A DNA stretch of 64,000 bases from Sinomonas terrae (GCF_022539255.1 NZ_JAKZBV010000001.1:744001-808000); one strand, 5' to 3'. Shown: positions 49,713-57,428, counted from the first letter of the stretch. Numbers and translations are program-made. Notes: generated by a model from the letters alone, not told the origin.

Positions 49713-50821
49713 ACGCCTCGCCCGAGCCTGTGCTCACCTCGCTCCGCACGCGCCTGCTTGTCCCGGCCCTCGCGCGGCCATGGGGAGCGGACGTGCCCGA
49801 GGTGCACTTCGTCGTCGTCGACGTCGAGGACTCCGAGGGGAACCGCGGAATGGGTTTCAGCTGGACGCCGACCATCGGCGCCGGGGCCGTGCAGAGCCTG
49901 CTCGACGAGGACATCGCCAAGGCTGCCCTCGGGGGGCCGACCCATCCTGAAGCGGTGTGGGACGCCCTCTGGGTCCGGCTCCACGAAGCCGGGGGCGGCG
50001 GGCTCACGACCATCGCCCTCGCCGGCCTCGACCTCGCCCTCTGGGACCTCCTCGCCAAGCGCCTGGGGACGTCGGTCGTGGACCTGCTGGGCCGCCGTCG
50101 TTCGGTCCTCCCGGCGTACGGAAGCGGAGTCAACCTGCACTACCCCCTCGATGAACTGCTCGACCAGGTCCGCCGCTGGATCGACGCCGGCTACGGGGGC
50201 GTGAAGATCAAGGTCGGGCGGCCAGAGCTCGAGGACGACGTCGAGCGGGTCGCCGCGGTGCGCGCGCTGCTCGGGCCGCGGCGACGGCTCATGGCGGACG
50301 CCAATCAGCGCTGGGACCTGCCGACGGCGCGGCGGGCGGCGGCCGCCCTCGAGCGCTTCGACCTGCACTGGCTCGAGGAACCTCTGCGGGCCGAGGACCT
50401 CGACGGGCACGCCCAACTGCGCCGCAGCACGCGTGTGCCGATCGCCGTCGGCGAGAACCTGCACACGCTCCAGCGGTTCCGCGAGTACGTTGTAGCAGGC
50501 GCGTGCGACATCATCCAGCCCAACATCGTCCGCGTCGGCGGGATCACGCCGTTCCGCCGGATCGCCGCGCTCGCGCGCAGCGGTTCCGTGGCACTCGCGC
50601 CGCACCTCCTCGCGGACCTCTCGGCCCAGCTCGTCGCGACGCTGCCCGGGGCGGTCGAGGTCGAGGAGGTCGAGGACACGGCGTTCGAGACGCTCGGCGT
50701 CCTTTCCTCGCCGTCGCCGGTGCGCCGCAAGGGTGCGCAGGTGAGCGTCGAGAGCGCGCCCGGTCTCGGCCTGGACTTCGCAGACCTTTCCACCTTCGCG
50801 CGTGTTCAGGAGAATCCATGA
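49709..50821 (+). CDS. Mandelate racemase/muconate lactonizing enzyme family protein
   Basis: 370 aa enolase-superfamily enzyme. Catalytic KxK motif is GVKIKVGRPE; metal ligands lie in MADANQRWD, WLEEPL and VGENL; a C-terminal His (LAPHLLADL) completes the set. This KxK/His arrangement occurs in galactarolactone cycloisomerases, sugar-acid dehydratases and related members. Following a Udh-like and before-KdgD order in the operon, conversion of an aldarolactone or aldarate to 5-dehydro-4-deoxyglucarate is the most economical proposal. GTG start overlaps the kdgD stop by 4 bp. Confidence 0.87.
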   Translation: MNASPEPVLTSLRTRLLVPALARPWGADVPEVHFVVVDVEDSEGNRGMGFSWTPTIGAGAVQSLLDEDIAKAALGGPTHPEAVWDALWVRLHEAGGGGLTTIALAGLDLALWDLLAKRLGTSVVDLLGRRRSVLPAYGSGVNLHYPLDELLDQVRRWIDAGYGGVKIKVGRPELEDDVERVAAVRALLGPRRRLMADANQRWDLPTARRAAAALERFDLHWLEEPLRAEDLDGHAQLRRSTRVPIAVGENLHTLQRFREYVVAGACDIIQPNIVRVGGITPFRRIAALARSGSVALAPHLLADLSAQLVATLPGAVEVEEVEDTAFETLGVLSSPSPVRRKGAQVSVESAPGLGLDFADLSTFARVQENP

Positions 50822-50840
50822 CCGCCGAGCCCTGACCGCT

Positions 50841-50980
50841 TCCCCAGGTTTGGCTGCCCGCTTCCCAGAATCTGGGCCGTCCTCCCCACCTTTGACTTCC
50901 GAGTTCCCCAACTCCTCGGCCGTCCTCCCCAGGTTCTTTGCCGCCTTCCCCAACTTTTCCGCCGCTCTCCCCAGGTTCAG
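50841..50980. repeat. Seven-unit 21-nt array, forward block
   Basis: Core YTCCCCAGGTT-like units recur at 21-nt (once 22-nt) phase from 50841 to about 50980, in the 383-bp gap after the hexuronate operon. Units are diverged, sharing mainly CTCCCCA. Confidence 0.8.
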
Positions 50981-51072
50981 CCTCGACTTTGTCTCGGATT
51001 CGTCTCCTACGAGAGTGCTGGCCACGGAATCACCGGCCACGCTGTGGCGAGCACCGCCGTCGGCCTCCAAGA

Positions 51073-51187
51073 CTTGGGGAGGCTGGATCTGAAAGTGGGG
51101 AGGGCGGATCTGAAACTGGGGAGGCTGGATCTGAAACTGGGGAGGCTGGATCTGAAACTGGGGAGGCTGGATCTGAAACTGGGGAGG
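51073..51187. repeat. Five- to six-unit 21-nt array, reverse block
   Basis: Units ending CTGGGGAGGCTGGATCTGAA repeat at 51073 (22 nt), 51095, 51116, 51137 and 51158, plus a truncated unit at 51179. The reverse complement opens with CCTCCCCAG, matching the forward block at 50.9 kb, so the two arrays are inverted relative to each other. No gene lies between them. Confidence 0.92.
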
Positions 51188-51204
51188 GCGGCGGGGCGCC
51201 CCGG

Positions 51205-52347
51205 CTAGAGCTCGAGAACGTCCGGCCGGTCGAGGCGCTGCCCCGCGACATCGACCGCGACGGTGGGCCACTCGGGGTCGAGGGAGAGCACCTCGAAACC
51301 TGAGGCCCCGCTCAGGATCGTGTCCTCGACCTTGCAGCCCAGCGCCGTCGGATTCCAGGCGAAGGCCACATTGGTGCCGAGGCGAACGTCGGTGCCAAGA
51401 GCTGGATCGATGCCTGGCGCGGAGCGCGGGTCGCGCCCGGCGTACCCTGCTACACCGCCTTGATGGTGGCGCGTCCACTCATCCGGGGAGAAGCCGTTCT
51501 CGGCGTAGGCGGCGATGCCGGAGGCGAACGCCTTCGCGAGCGAGCTGCCCGGGCGCGAGGCCTCGAGGTACGCGGCCTCGACGCGGAGGATTCGAAGGTC
51601 GGCGTCGAGCTCGGAGGCGGGACGCTCACCGAATCTGATCCAACGGGACGCATTCAGGATGAGCCCGTGGCGGCGGGCACATACAACCACCATTGCTCGG
51701 TTCCCCAGCGGGGCTGACGTGGGCAGTGGGTGCCGTGCCATCCGCCGAGATTCCCCGCCGGCGAGGACGACGACGGGCTCCGCACCGAGCTCGACGATCC
51801 CAGCGGTGAGCCTCGCCGCCAGCGCCCGCTCCGTGTCCTCGGGGGAAGCCTTGGCGAGCGTCTGCGTGAGGAGGCGGGCGACGTCGTGCCCCAGCTCCCG
51901 GAAGCGACCCACCTCGGGGGGCAGCAGCTCCTGCCGAGCGGCCCGGAGTCCGTCTTCGAGGCGCGATTCGGGTCCACCCCCGGCGTCGCGCGCGTCGGCC
52001 TCGGCTGCAGCGACGACGCTCGCGTGCCACGGGTGCTCCACGATGTGCGCCCACGCGGGCAGTTCCTCGCCGACGAGCCGGTGCGCCTCGTTCGAGGTCA
52101 CGTGGACACGGTCCTCGCCGCGCGAGACGACGGCGGCCACGATGGGCGGCGCAGCGAGACTCACGTGGGTTCGCGCGCCCTCGAGGTACCACGCGAGAGC
52201 GGCTGGGGACGTGAGGGCCACCGCGTCGAAGCCTTCCGCGTCGAGCAGCGCGAGGACACGGAGGCGCTTCTCCGCGTGTTCATCCGCGTGTTCCTCTGAG
52301 GTGGCCCCCGGTGCTTCTGCCGGGGACAGGCGGACGTTGCTGGTCAC
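51205..52347 (-). CDS. M24-family (aminopeptidase P/creatinase-like) protein
   Basis: 380 aa. The N-terminal creatinase-like domain (LLDAEGFDAVALTSPAALAWYLEGAR) and the pita-bread domain are recognisable, with HHQGG and a late Glu (CKVEDTIL). The two aspartates that bind metal in active M24 peptidases are not evident (CARRHGLILNASRWIRFG has Asn and Trp/Ile at the expected places), so it may be a metal-independent hydrolase or a binding protein. GTG start at 52347. Promoter and LacI-type operator upstream place it in the carbohydrate regulon. Confidence 0.78.
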   Translation of the reverse strand: MTSNVRLSPAEAPGATSEEHADEHAEKRLRVLALLDAEGFDAVALTSPAALAWYLEGARTHVSLAAPPIVAAVVSRGEDRVHVTSNEAHRLVGEELPAWAHIVEHPWHASVVAAAEADARDAGGGPESRLEDGLRAARQELLPPEVGRFRELGHDVARLLTQTLAKASPEDTERALAARLTAGIVELGAEPVVVLAGGESRRMARHPLPTSAPLGNRAMVVVCARRHGLILNASRWIRFGERPASELDADLRILRVEAAYLEASRPGSSLAKAFASGIAAYAENGFSPDEWTRHHQGGVAGYAGRDPRSAPGIDPALGTDVRLGTNVAFAWNPTALGCKVEDTILSGASGFEVLSLDPEWPTVAVDVAGQRLDRPDVLEL

Positions 52348-52360
52348 AGGGCTCTTCCTT

Positions 52361-52411
52361 GCATGGGAAACCGATTTCTCACACCGTAGGGCAAGGGCTT
52401 TCCCGGGTCAA
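52361..52411 (-). promoter_or_regulatory. Promoter and LacI-type operator of the M24 gene
   Basis: On the minus strand: TTGACC (52406-52411), 17-nt spacer, TACGGT (52383-52388), then GTGAGAAATCGGTTTCCCA (reverse of 52362-52380). The palindromic core on the plus strand is GAAACCGATTTC at 52367-52378. Confidence 0.8.
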
Positions 52412-52434
52412 TAGGCGCGCGAGAGGACGGCGCG

Positions 52435-53505
52435 TCAGAAGCCGAGCACGTCCGCGAGCCATTTCCACGCCGCGTCCTGCATCTCGGGCGTGAAGACGTG
52501 TCCGACCGGCAGGAGCGAGCCAGTGTAGTTCTCCGGATGGCCCTGGGCTGCGAAGCGCCGCCGCAGCTGCGCATCGGCGCCCACCATCCCTGATGGCGGG
52601 AAGAGGTGGTCCTCGAGGCCGTACTGGACCAGGAGCGGGCGCTCAGTCCACGAGCCGACCACGGAGGGCCAGTCGCCAGCAGCACCGAGTCGCGGGCTGA
52701 GCCACGTCCATGCGTGGTTCTCGAAATGCTTTGGGACCATGGCGCCGAGCGTGCTCATCATCGTCACGACCACGGTCGCCGCCAGACCGGGCTCGAGGAC
52801 GCGGAGCAGCCCGGCGCGTGCGCCTCCGCCGGACATTCCGACGGCGGCGAGGCGGGCGCCGTCGACCGCTGGCAGCGAGCGCAGCGCCGAGAGCGCGAGC
52901 CGGTCCTCGCCGGCAATCAGGGACGCCCACGATGTGCCGAGCACACCCGCCGCCTTTGCGGCCTGCGCCTCGGTGAGGCGAGGCGGGGCGCCGTCGTCCT
53001 CGGGGAGGCGGCGCGAGCCGAAGCCGAAGACGTCGTGGATGAGGACGGCGACGCCCCGGCGGGCAAGGTCCTCGGCCCACGCGCGCCCTCCGTAGCAGGC
53101 ATTGCGGGAGCTGCGCACGGTCGCCGCGAGGTCCGCGTCGAGCTGGCCCGGCCCGTCAGTGAGCTTTTCCCTTCCGACGACCTTGACGCCGCCGTGTTCG
53201 AACAGGGCCAGCACCCCGGGAAGCGTTCCCGTCTCGCCGGCCGGACGCAGAAGCCACGCGCGAGTCCGCGGCCCAAAGCCGCAGTCCCAGCTGAGGTCGG
53301 TGCCGTCGAGGCCGTCCCGCGTCCACGTTCCATCGACGGTGACGGCGGCGCTTTCGGGGGCGGGCGAGGTCCCGAGGGCCGCCAGGAGACGGTCGCGCAG
53401 GACGGCGGCGGGGATCTCGGGCTGCTCTTCGAAGAGGGGCGCCGAGCGGGCGACGGCGGTCGCGAGGTCCTGCTGCCAGCTCGCCCACGTGCCGCTCGCC
53501 GTCAT
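52435..53505 (-). CDS. Alpha/beta hydrolase (dienelactone hydrolase/esterase type)
   Basis: 356 aa. The nucleophile elbow is AAVGMSGGGARAG, the acid GLEDHLFP and the catalytic histidine PVGHVFTPE. GGVKVVGREKLTDG and LIHDVFGFGSR fit the acetyl xylan esterase/dienelactone-type hydrolases. No signal peptide is seen, so it acts inside the cell, possibly removing acyl groups from imported oligosaccharides. The ATG at 53505 overlaps the lacI-2 stop by 4 bp, so it is cotranscribed with its probable regulator. Confidence 0.83.
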   Translation of the reverse strand: MTASGTWASWQQDLATAVARSAPLFEEQPEIPAAVLRDRLLAALGTSPAPESAAVTVDGTWTRDGLDGTDLSWDCGFGPRTRAWLLRPAGETGTLPGVLALFEHGGVKVVGREKLTDGPGQLDADLAATVRSSRNACYGGRAWAEDLARRGVAVLIHDVFGFGSRRLPEDDGAPPRLTEAQAAKAAGVLGTSWASLIAGEDRLALSALRSLPAVDGARLAAVGMSGGGARAGLLRVLEPGLAATVVVTMMSTLGAMVPKHFENHAWTWLSPRLGAAGDWPSVVGSWTERPLLVQYGLEDHLFPPSGMVGADAQLRRRFAAQGHPENYTGSLLPVGHVFTPEMQDAAWKWLADVLGF

Positions 53506-54530
53506 GCGACGCTAGTGGCCGTCGCCGACGCCGTCCCGGAGCTCGCGCGGGCCTCGAGGCGCGGCGTGACGACGACGTCGTCTTCGGGATCGCGCCCGTT
53601 CAGGAGGTCCCAGAGGCGAGCCCAGGCCTGCTCGCCCAGCTCGGTCTGGGGGACCGACACCGTCGTGAGGGCAGGCGAGGCGAAGCGGGCGAACGGAATG
53701 TCGTCGAACCCGGTCACGGAGAGCCGCTCGGGGACGGAAACCCCGGCCTCGTGCAGGGCGCCGAGCAGGCCGAGTGCGACGAGGTCGTTGAAGCAGACGG
53801 CCGCGGTCGCGCCCGAGCCGAGAACGTTCTCGCGTGCCTGGTATCCGTCCTCGAACATCGCGCCGCAGGGGATCTCGACGATCTCCGGAGCGTCCGCGGG
53901 AAGGCTGTGCAGGGCGTCGAGGCGGTCCTGGTTGCCGTGGGACGTCTCAGGCCCGGCAAGGTAGGCGACGCGCTTGTGACCGAGCCGCTCGAGTTCGCCG
54001 AGGATGCTGCGGATCCCCGCGCCGTAGTCGACGGCGAGGCTCGGAACGCCGGGGACCGGGCTCGATCGGTTCACGAGGACGACGGGGGCGAGCTCCGGCA
54101 GCAGTTCGCCCAGGTGTGCCACATCCATGCGGGGCGAGACGAGGACCAGCGCATCGCAGCGGCGCCGTGCCTCGCGGGCGAGGATGACCTCTTCCTCCGG
54201 GTTCTCGATCGAGTCCGCTACGAGGACCCTGTACCCCTCGCGTGCCGCGGCCCGGCTCAGTCCGCGAAGCGTCTCCTGGAACATGGGGTTGGCGAGGTCC
54301 GGGACCACGATCGCGACCGTCTGCGTGCGCCCGATGGCGAGGCTGCGCGCCACAGTGCTGGGGGAGTAGTTGAGCTTCGCGGCTGCCTCCCGGACTCGCT
54401 TCCCGATCTCGGGATCGACAGTCGCGAGGCCGTTCATCACACGCGAGACGGTGGCGCGGGAGACTCCCGCCTCCTGCGCGACATGCGCGATTGTCACTCG
54501 CTGCGGCGGGCGGGTGCTCATCCGTGCCAT
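53502..54530 (-). CDS. LacI-family regulator (LacI-2)
   Basis: 342 aa. Helix-turn-helix TIAHVAQEAGVSRATVSRVMNGLATV with hinge STVARSLAIGRTQTVAIVVP, followed by the sugar-binding sensor domain. The SRATVSR recognition helix is of the type expected to read GAAAnCGnTTTC sites. Such sites occur before the hexuronate operon, the M24 gene and the CE7 esterase gene, and in a variant form before the rhamnosidase operon. Start ATG 54530 with AGGAGG upstream. It is the first gene of a two-gene operon with the hydrolase. Confidence 0.93.
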   Translation of the reverse strand: MARMSTRPPQRVTIAHVAQEAGVSRATVSRVMNGLATVDPEIGKRVREAAAKLNYSPSTVARSLAIGRTQTVAIVVPDLANPMFQETLRGLSRAAAREGYRVLVADSIENPEEEVILAREARRRCDALVLVSPRMDVAHLGELLPELAPVVLVNRSSPVPGVPSLAVDYGAGIRSILGELERLGHKRVAYLAGPETSHGNQDRLDALHSLPADAPEIVEIPCGAMFEDGYQARENVLGSGATAAVCFNDLVALGLLGALHEAGVSVPERLSVTGFDDIPFARFASPALTTVSVPQTELGEQAWARLWDLLNGRDPEDDVVVTPRLEARASSGTASATATSVA

Positions 54531-54640
54531 GGAGTCCTCCTGTTTGGTCCGCCGGAGGTCCGCTTGGTCTACGGGCCAAAGGCGGCCACAGCGCCCCGGT
54601 GCGACGAGTGTAGCAACGGGTTGCCCTGCAAGTGAGGCCT

Positions 54641-54668
54641 AGGAGAAACCGATTTCTGCCCCTAAGAT
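54641..54668 (+). promoter_or_regulatory. LacI-type operator and -10 of the CE7 esterase gene
   Basis: GAAACCGATTTC at 54645-54656 is identical to the 12-mer at 52367. A -10 TAAGAT (54663-54668) follows, 7 nt before the ATG, so the mRNA is probably leaderless and the operator occupies the -35/-10 spacer. Because lacI-2 is divergent, the site could also mediate autoregulation. Confidence 0.75.
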
Positions 54669-54675
54669 TCTTGGC

Positions 54676-55695
54676 ATGCCCGCCATCGACCTGCCGCTGC
54701 ACGAGCTCCGTTCCTACCGGGGGAGCAGCCCGCTCCCCGACGACCTTGAAGCCTTCTGGGACGGGACCATCGCGGAGGCCCGCAAGCACCCTCTGGCTGT
54801 CCGCTTCGAACGGGTCGAAACCTACCTCCCGCTCATCGAGACCTTCGACGTCACGTTCGCCGGGTACGGAGGCGACCCGATCAAGGCCTGGCTCCATCTC
54901 CCCGCGGCACAGCCGGGGCAGCAGCGGGAGCCGCTCCCCGCCGTCGTCCATTACCTCGGCTACTCCGGCGGTCGGGGTCTGGCCCACCAGAACACACTGT
55001 GGGCCCAAGCGGGGTACGCGATGCTGATCATGGACTCGCGCGGGCAGGGCTACGGCGGTCAGGTCGGCGAGACGCCGGACCCGCATCCCAGTGCCGGGGA
55101 GACCGCGTACCCGGGCCTCATGACGCGCGGGATCCTCGACCGGAACACGTACTACCACCGCAGGCTCTTCACCGACGCCGTCCGCGCCATCGAGGCGGTC
55201 CAGGCGCATCCCGCGGTGGACGCGTCCCGCGTCGTCGTCCAGGGGGTCTCGCAAGGCGGCGGGCTCGCCGTCGCCGCGGCGGGTCTCGCTGCGGGAAGGG
55301 TCGACGGCGTCATCGCCTGCCTGCCGGACGTCAACTTCCTGGCCGACTACCCCCGCGCCCTCGACATCGCGACCACCGGCCCGTACCCCGAACTCGAGCA
55401 CTACCTCAAGCGCCACCGCGAGCACGTCGACGCCGCGTTCACGACCCTGCCGTACTTCGACGTCGTCAACCTCGCGAGGTTCGCGCAGGTCCCGGCGTAC
55501 TTCTCGGTCGCTCTTCGTGACACGACGTGCCCGCCGTCCACCGTCTATGCGACGTACAACCGCTACGGCGAGGCCTCGCGCGGGAACCTGCCGGTCGAGA
55601 AGGCGATCGAGGAGTACGCCTTCAACAACCACGAGGGCGGGGGCGAGCACCACGTGGTCCGGCAGCTCGCGTGGCTCCGGAAGCTCCTGTCCTGA
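54676..55695 (+). CDS. Acetylxylan esterase, carbohydrate esterase family 7
   Basis: 339 aa. The CE7 features are LHELRSYRGSSPLPDDLEAFWD at the start, the family RGQG motif (MDSRGQGYGG), nucleophile GVSQGGGLA, the acid residue in VALRDTTCPPST, and the late NHEGGGE motif with the catalytic His. CE7 enzymes are usually cytoplasmic and deacetylate xylo-oligosaccharides, cephalosporin C and other small acetylated compounds. Divergent from lacI-2 and controlled by the operator at 54645. Confidence 0.92.
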   Translation: MPAIDLPLHELRSYRGSSPLPDDLEAFWDGTIAEARKHPLAVRFERVETYLPLIETFDVTFAGYGGDPIKAWLHLPAAQPGQQREPLPAVVHYLGYSGGRGLAHQNTLWAQAGYAMLIMDSRGQGYGGQVGETPDPHPSAGETAYPGLMTRGILDRNTYYHRRLFTDAVRAIEAVQAHPAVDASRVVVQGVSQGGGLAVAAAGLAAGRVDGVIACLPDVNFLADYPRALDIATTGPYPELEHYLKRHREHVDAAFTTLPYFDVVNLARFAQVPAYFSVALRDTTCPPSTVYATYNRYGEASRGNLPVEKAIEEYAFNNHEGGGEHHVVRQLAWLRKLLS

Positions 55696-55712
55696 ACGTT
55701 CCTTCTCGCCTA

Positions 55713-55771
55713 AATGTTGCGCCGTCACGTTCGCAGGGTGCAGCAATGTTGCGCCGTCACCTTCGCAGGGT
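55713..55771. repeat. 27-nt duplication upstream of the aro leader
   Basis: AATGTTGCGCCGTCACGTTC (start of unit) at 55713 and again at 55745 (one mismatch in 27 nt; period 32). The second unit runs into the leader promoter. Confidence 0.85.
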
Positions 55772-55800
55772 TGGCGGCCGGGCGGCGGATCCCGTAAGGT
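55771..55800 (+). promoter_or_regulatory. Promoter of the aro leader transcript
   Basis: TTGGCG (55771-55776), 18-nt spacer, TAAGGT (55795-55800). The ATG of the leader peptide is 7 nt downstream, so the leader is either leaderless or uses AAGGTG as ribosome binding site. Confidence 0.6.
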
Positions 55801-55806
55801 GCTCGC

Positions 55807-55860
55807 ATGATCAAGCGTTGGTATGCGTATTTTGCGTTGGCTCTGGAGGGCCAAGCGTAG
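55807..55860 (+). CDS. Aromatic-amino-acid leader peptide (attenuator)
   Basis: A 17-codon open frame, MIKRWYAYFALALEGQA, ending in TAG. Residues 5-9 are Trp-Tyr-Ala-Tyr-Phe, all three aromatic amino acids whose supply depends on DAHP synthase, and the codons are TGG TAT GCG TAT TTT, with AT-rich Tyr/Phe codons rare in this genome. It lies 115 bp upstream of the DAHP synthase gene, with a terminator hairpin in between. This is the layout of ribosome-mediated attenuation. Too short for ordinary gene finding. Confidence 0.85.
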   Translation: MIKRWYAYFALALEGQA

Positions 55861-55886
55861 ATACGCGCATACCAACCTTCAGAGCC
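55818..55886 (+). promoter_or_regulatory. Alternative RNA structures of the aro attenuator
   Basis: TTGGTATGCGTAT (55818-55830, the Trp-Tyr-Tyr codons) can pair with ATACGCGCATACCAA (55861-55875). GGCTCTG (55839-55845) can instead pair with CAGAGCC (55880-55886), and CAGAGCC can also pair with GGCTCTG at 55931-55937. The first two pairings exclude one another topologically, so ribosome position could choose between them. Confidence 0.65.
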
Positions 55887-55890
55887 GACA

Positions 55891-55914
55891 GGGCAGGGAC
55901 TCCGGTCCCTGCCC
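55891..55914 (+). terminator. Attenuator terminator before DAHP synthase
   Basis: GGGCAGGGAC (55891-55900), loop TCCG, GTCCCTGCCC (55905-55914): a perfect 10-bp GC-rich stem followed by TTCGCCGTTCC, 60 bp before the DAHP synthase start. The upstream CCGACAGG can also pair with CCTGTCGG at 55951-55958, giving a possible antiterminator. Confidence 0.8.
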
Positions 55915-55974
55915 TTCGCCGTTCCAGGCAGGCTCTGAACGCTCCGGGGCCTGTCGGAGAGAGACAGGAACCCC

Positions 55975-57078
55975 ATGAATCCGCTGGCCCCCGCACCCTC
56001 CCTCGACCCTTCGCTGCGCAACAACCGAGTTGCCGAGTTCACCGCGCTCCCCACTCCCCGCGAGCTTCTCGCCGAACTGCCCCTCTCGGCTGACGCCGAA
56101 GCGGTCGTAGCCCGCGGACGGGACGAGGTCAGGGCAGTGCTCGACGGCGTCGACGACCGATTGCTCGTCATCGTCGGCCCTTGCTCGATCCACGACCCCG
56201 ACGCCGGGCTCGACTACGCCCGCCGGCTCGCCGCCGTCGCCCGCGAACACCGTGAGGACCTCCTCGTCGTCATGCGCACGTACTTCGAGAAGCCGCGCAC
56301 GACGATCGGCTGGAAGGGCCTCATCAACGACCCCCACCTCGACGGCACCCATGACATCGCGTCCGGCCTCCGTTCCGCGCGCGAGGTGCTCCTCGGCGTC
56401 CTCGGTCTGGGCCTGCCCACGGCGACGGAGTTCCTCGAGCCGATCTCCCCGCAGTACACGGCGGACGCCATCGCGTGGGGCGCTATCGGCGCGCGCACCG
56501 CCGAGAGCCAGATCCACCGCCAGCTCGTCTCCGGCCTCTCAATGCCGGTCGGGTTCAAGAACGGGACCGACGGCGGCCTCCAGATCGCCATTGATGCATG
56601 CGGGGCTGCGGCCGCAAACCAAGCCTTCCTCGGCATTGACGACGACGGCAGGGCGGCTCTCGTCGCGACGTCCGGCAACGCGGACACTCACCTCGTGCTG
56701 CGCGGCGGAGCGAGCGGCCCCAATTACGACGCCGCCTCCGTCACCGCTGCTTCGGCGACGATGGCAGCCAAGGGTCTCAATCCGCGCCTCATCGTGGACG
56801 CGAGCCATGCGAATTGCGGGAAGAACCACCACCGGCAGGCCGAAGTCGCGCTCGAGATCGGTGCGCAGCTCTCTGCGGAGGGCCCATCCTCCGGGGCCAT
56901 CGCGGGGGTCATGCTCGAGAGTTTCCTCGTCGGTGGGGCGCAGCCTCTGAACCCGGAGATGCTCGACCGCCTGGTCTACGGACAGTCCGTCACGGACGCG
57001 TGCATGGACTGGGACGTGACGGAACAGGTGCTTGCGGCCCTCGCAGAGGCGGCGCGTTCCCGGAGGAGTGGCGCCTGA
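55975..57078 (+). CDS. aroF: 3-deoxy-7-phosphoheptulonate synthase (class I, AroF/G type)
   Basis: 367 aa. It condenses phosphoenolpyruvate and erythrose-4-phosphate, the first step of the shikimate pathway. Family motifs are VIVGPCSIHDP, MRTYFEKPRTTIGWKGLINDP, GARTAESQIHRQLVSGLSMPVGFKNGTDG and VDASHANCGKNH, including the metal-binding Cys, His, Glu and Asp set of E. coli-type enzymes. Start ATG 55975 after ACAGGAA. Expression is predicted to be controlled by the leader peptide and terminator upstream. Confidence 0.95.
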   Translation: MNPLAPAPSLDPSLRNNRVAEFTALPTPRELLAELPLSADAEAVVARGRDEVRAVLDGVDDRLLVIVGPCSIHDPDAGLDYARRLAAVAREHREDLLVVMRTYFEKPRTTIGWKGLINDPHLDGTHDIASGLRSAREVLLGVLGLGLPTATEFLEPISPQYTADAIAWGAIGARTAESQIHRQLVSGLSMPVGFKNGTDGGLQIAIDACGAAAANQAFLGIDDDGRAALVATSGNADTHLVLRGGASGPNYDAASVTAASATMAAKGLNPRLIVDASHANCGKNHHRQAEVALEIGAQLSAEGPSSGAIAGVMLESFLVGGAQPLNPEMLDRLVYGQSVTDACMDWDVTEQVLAALAEAARSRRSGA

Positions 57079-57215
57079 CCTCGCAAAATACCTACTTTCA
57101 CAAGAGTCCCTCCAGCATCTACAGTAGCTAGCACATGCACAAGTGAGGGTACCGACAGTCACGCCGTCGAGCGGGCCTCATGGGGATTGCGTCGACGGCG
57201 AGCAAGGAACTGAAG

Positions 57216-57428
57216 ATGGCTGGTTCGGGGGAATTCGCGAACACTCGCTTCCTGACGGTTGCGGAGGTCGCGGCGGTCATGCGTGTCTCGAAGATGACCG
57301 TGTACCGCCTCGTCCATTCCGGCGAGATGCCCGCCGTACGCTTTGGGCGCTCGTACCGTGTGCCCGAGGCTGCTGTCGAGGAGTTCGTCCGACGCTCGAC
57401 CGTGGACGGGAATACCGAGACCGCTTGA
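57216..57428 (+). CDS. BldC-like MerR/excisionase-type DNA-binding protein
   Basis: 70 aa. The helix-turn-helix RFLTVAEVAAVMRVSKMTVYRLVHSGEMPAVRFGRSYRVPEAAVEEFV covers nearly the whole protein and matches BldC, a small MerR-like regulator conserved across actinobacteria that represses developmental genes in Streptomyces. The start at 57216 is preferred over the ATG at 57180 because AAGGAA lies 6 nt upstream and the length then matches BldC (68 aa). Confidence 0.88.
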   Translation: MAGSGEFANTRFLTVAEVAAVMRVSKMTVYRLVHSGEMPAVRFGRSYRVPEAAVEEFVRRSTVDGNTETA

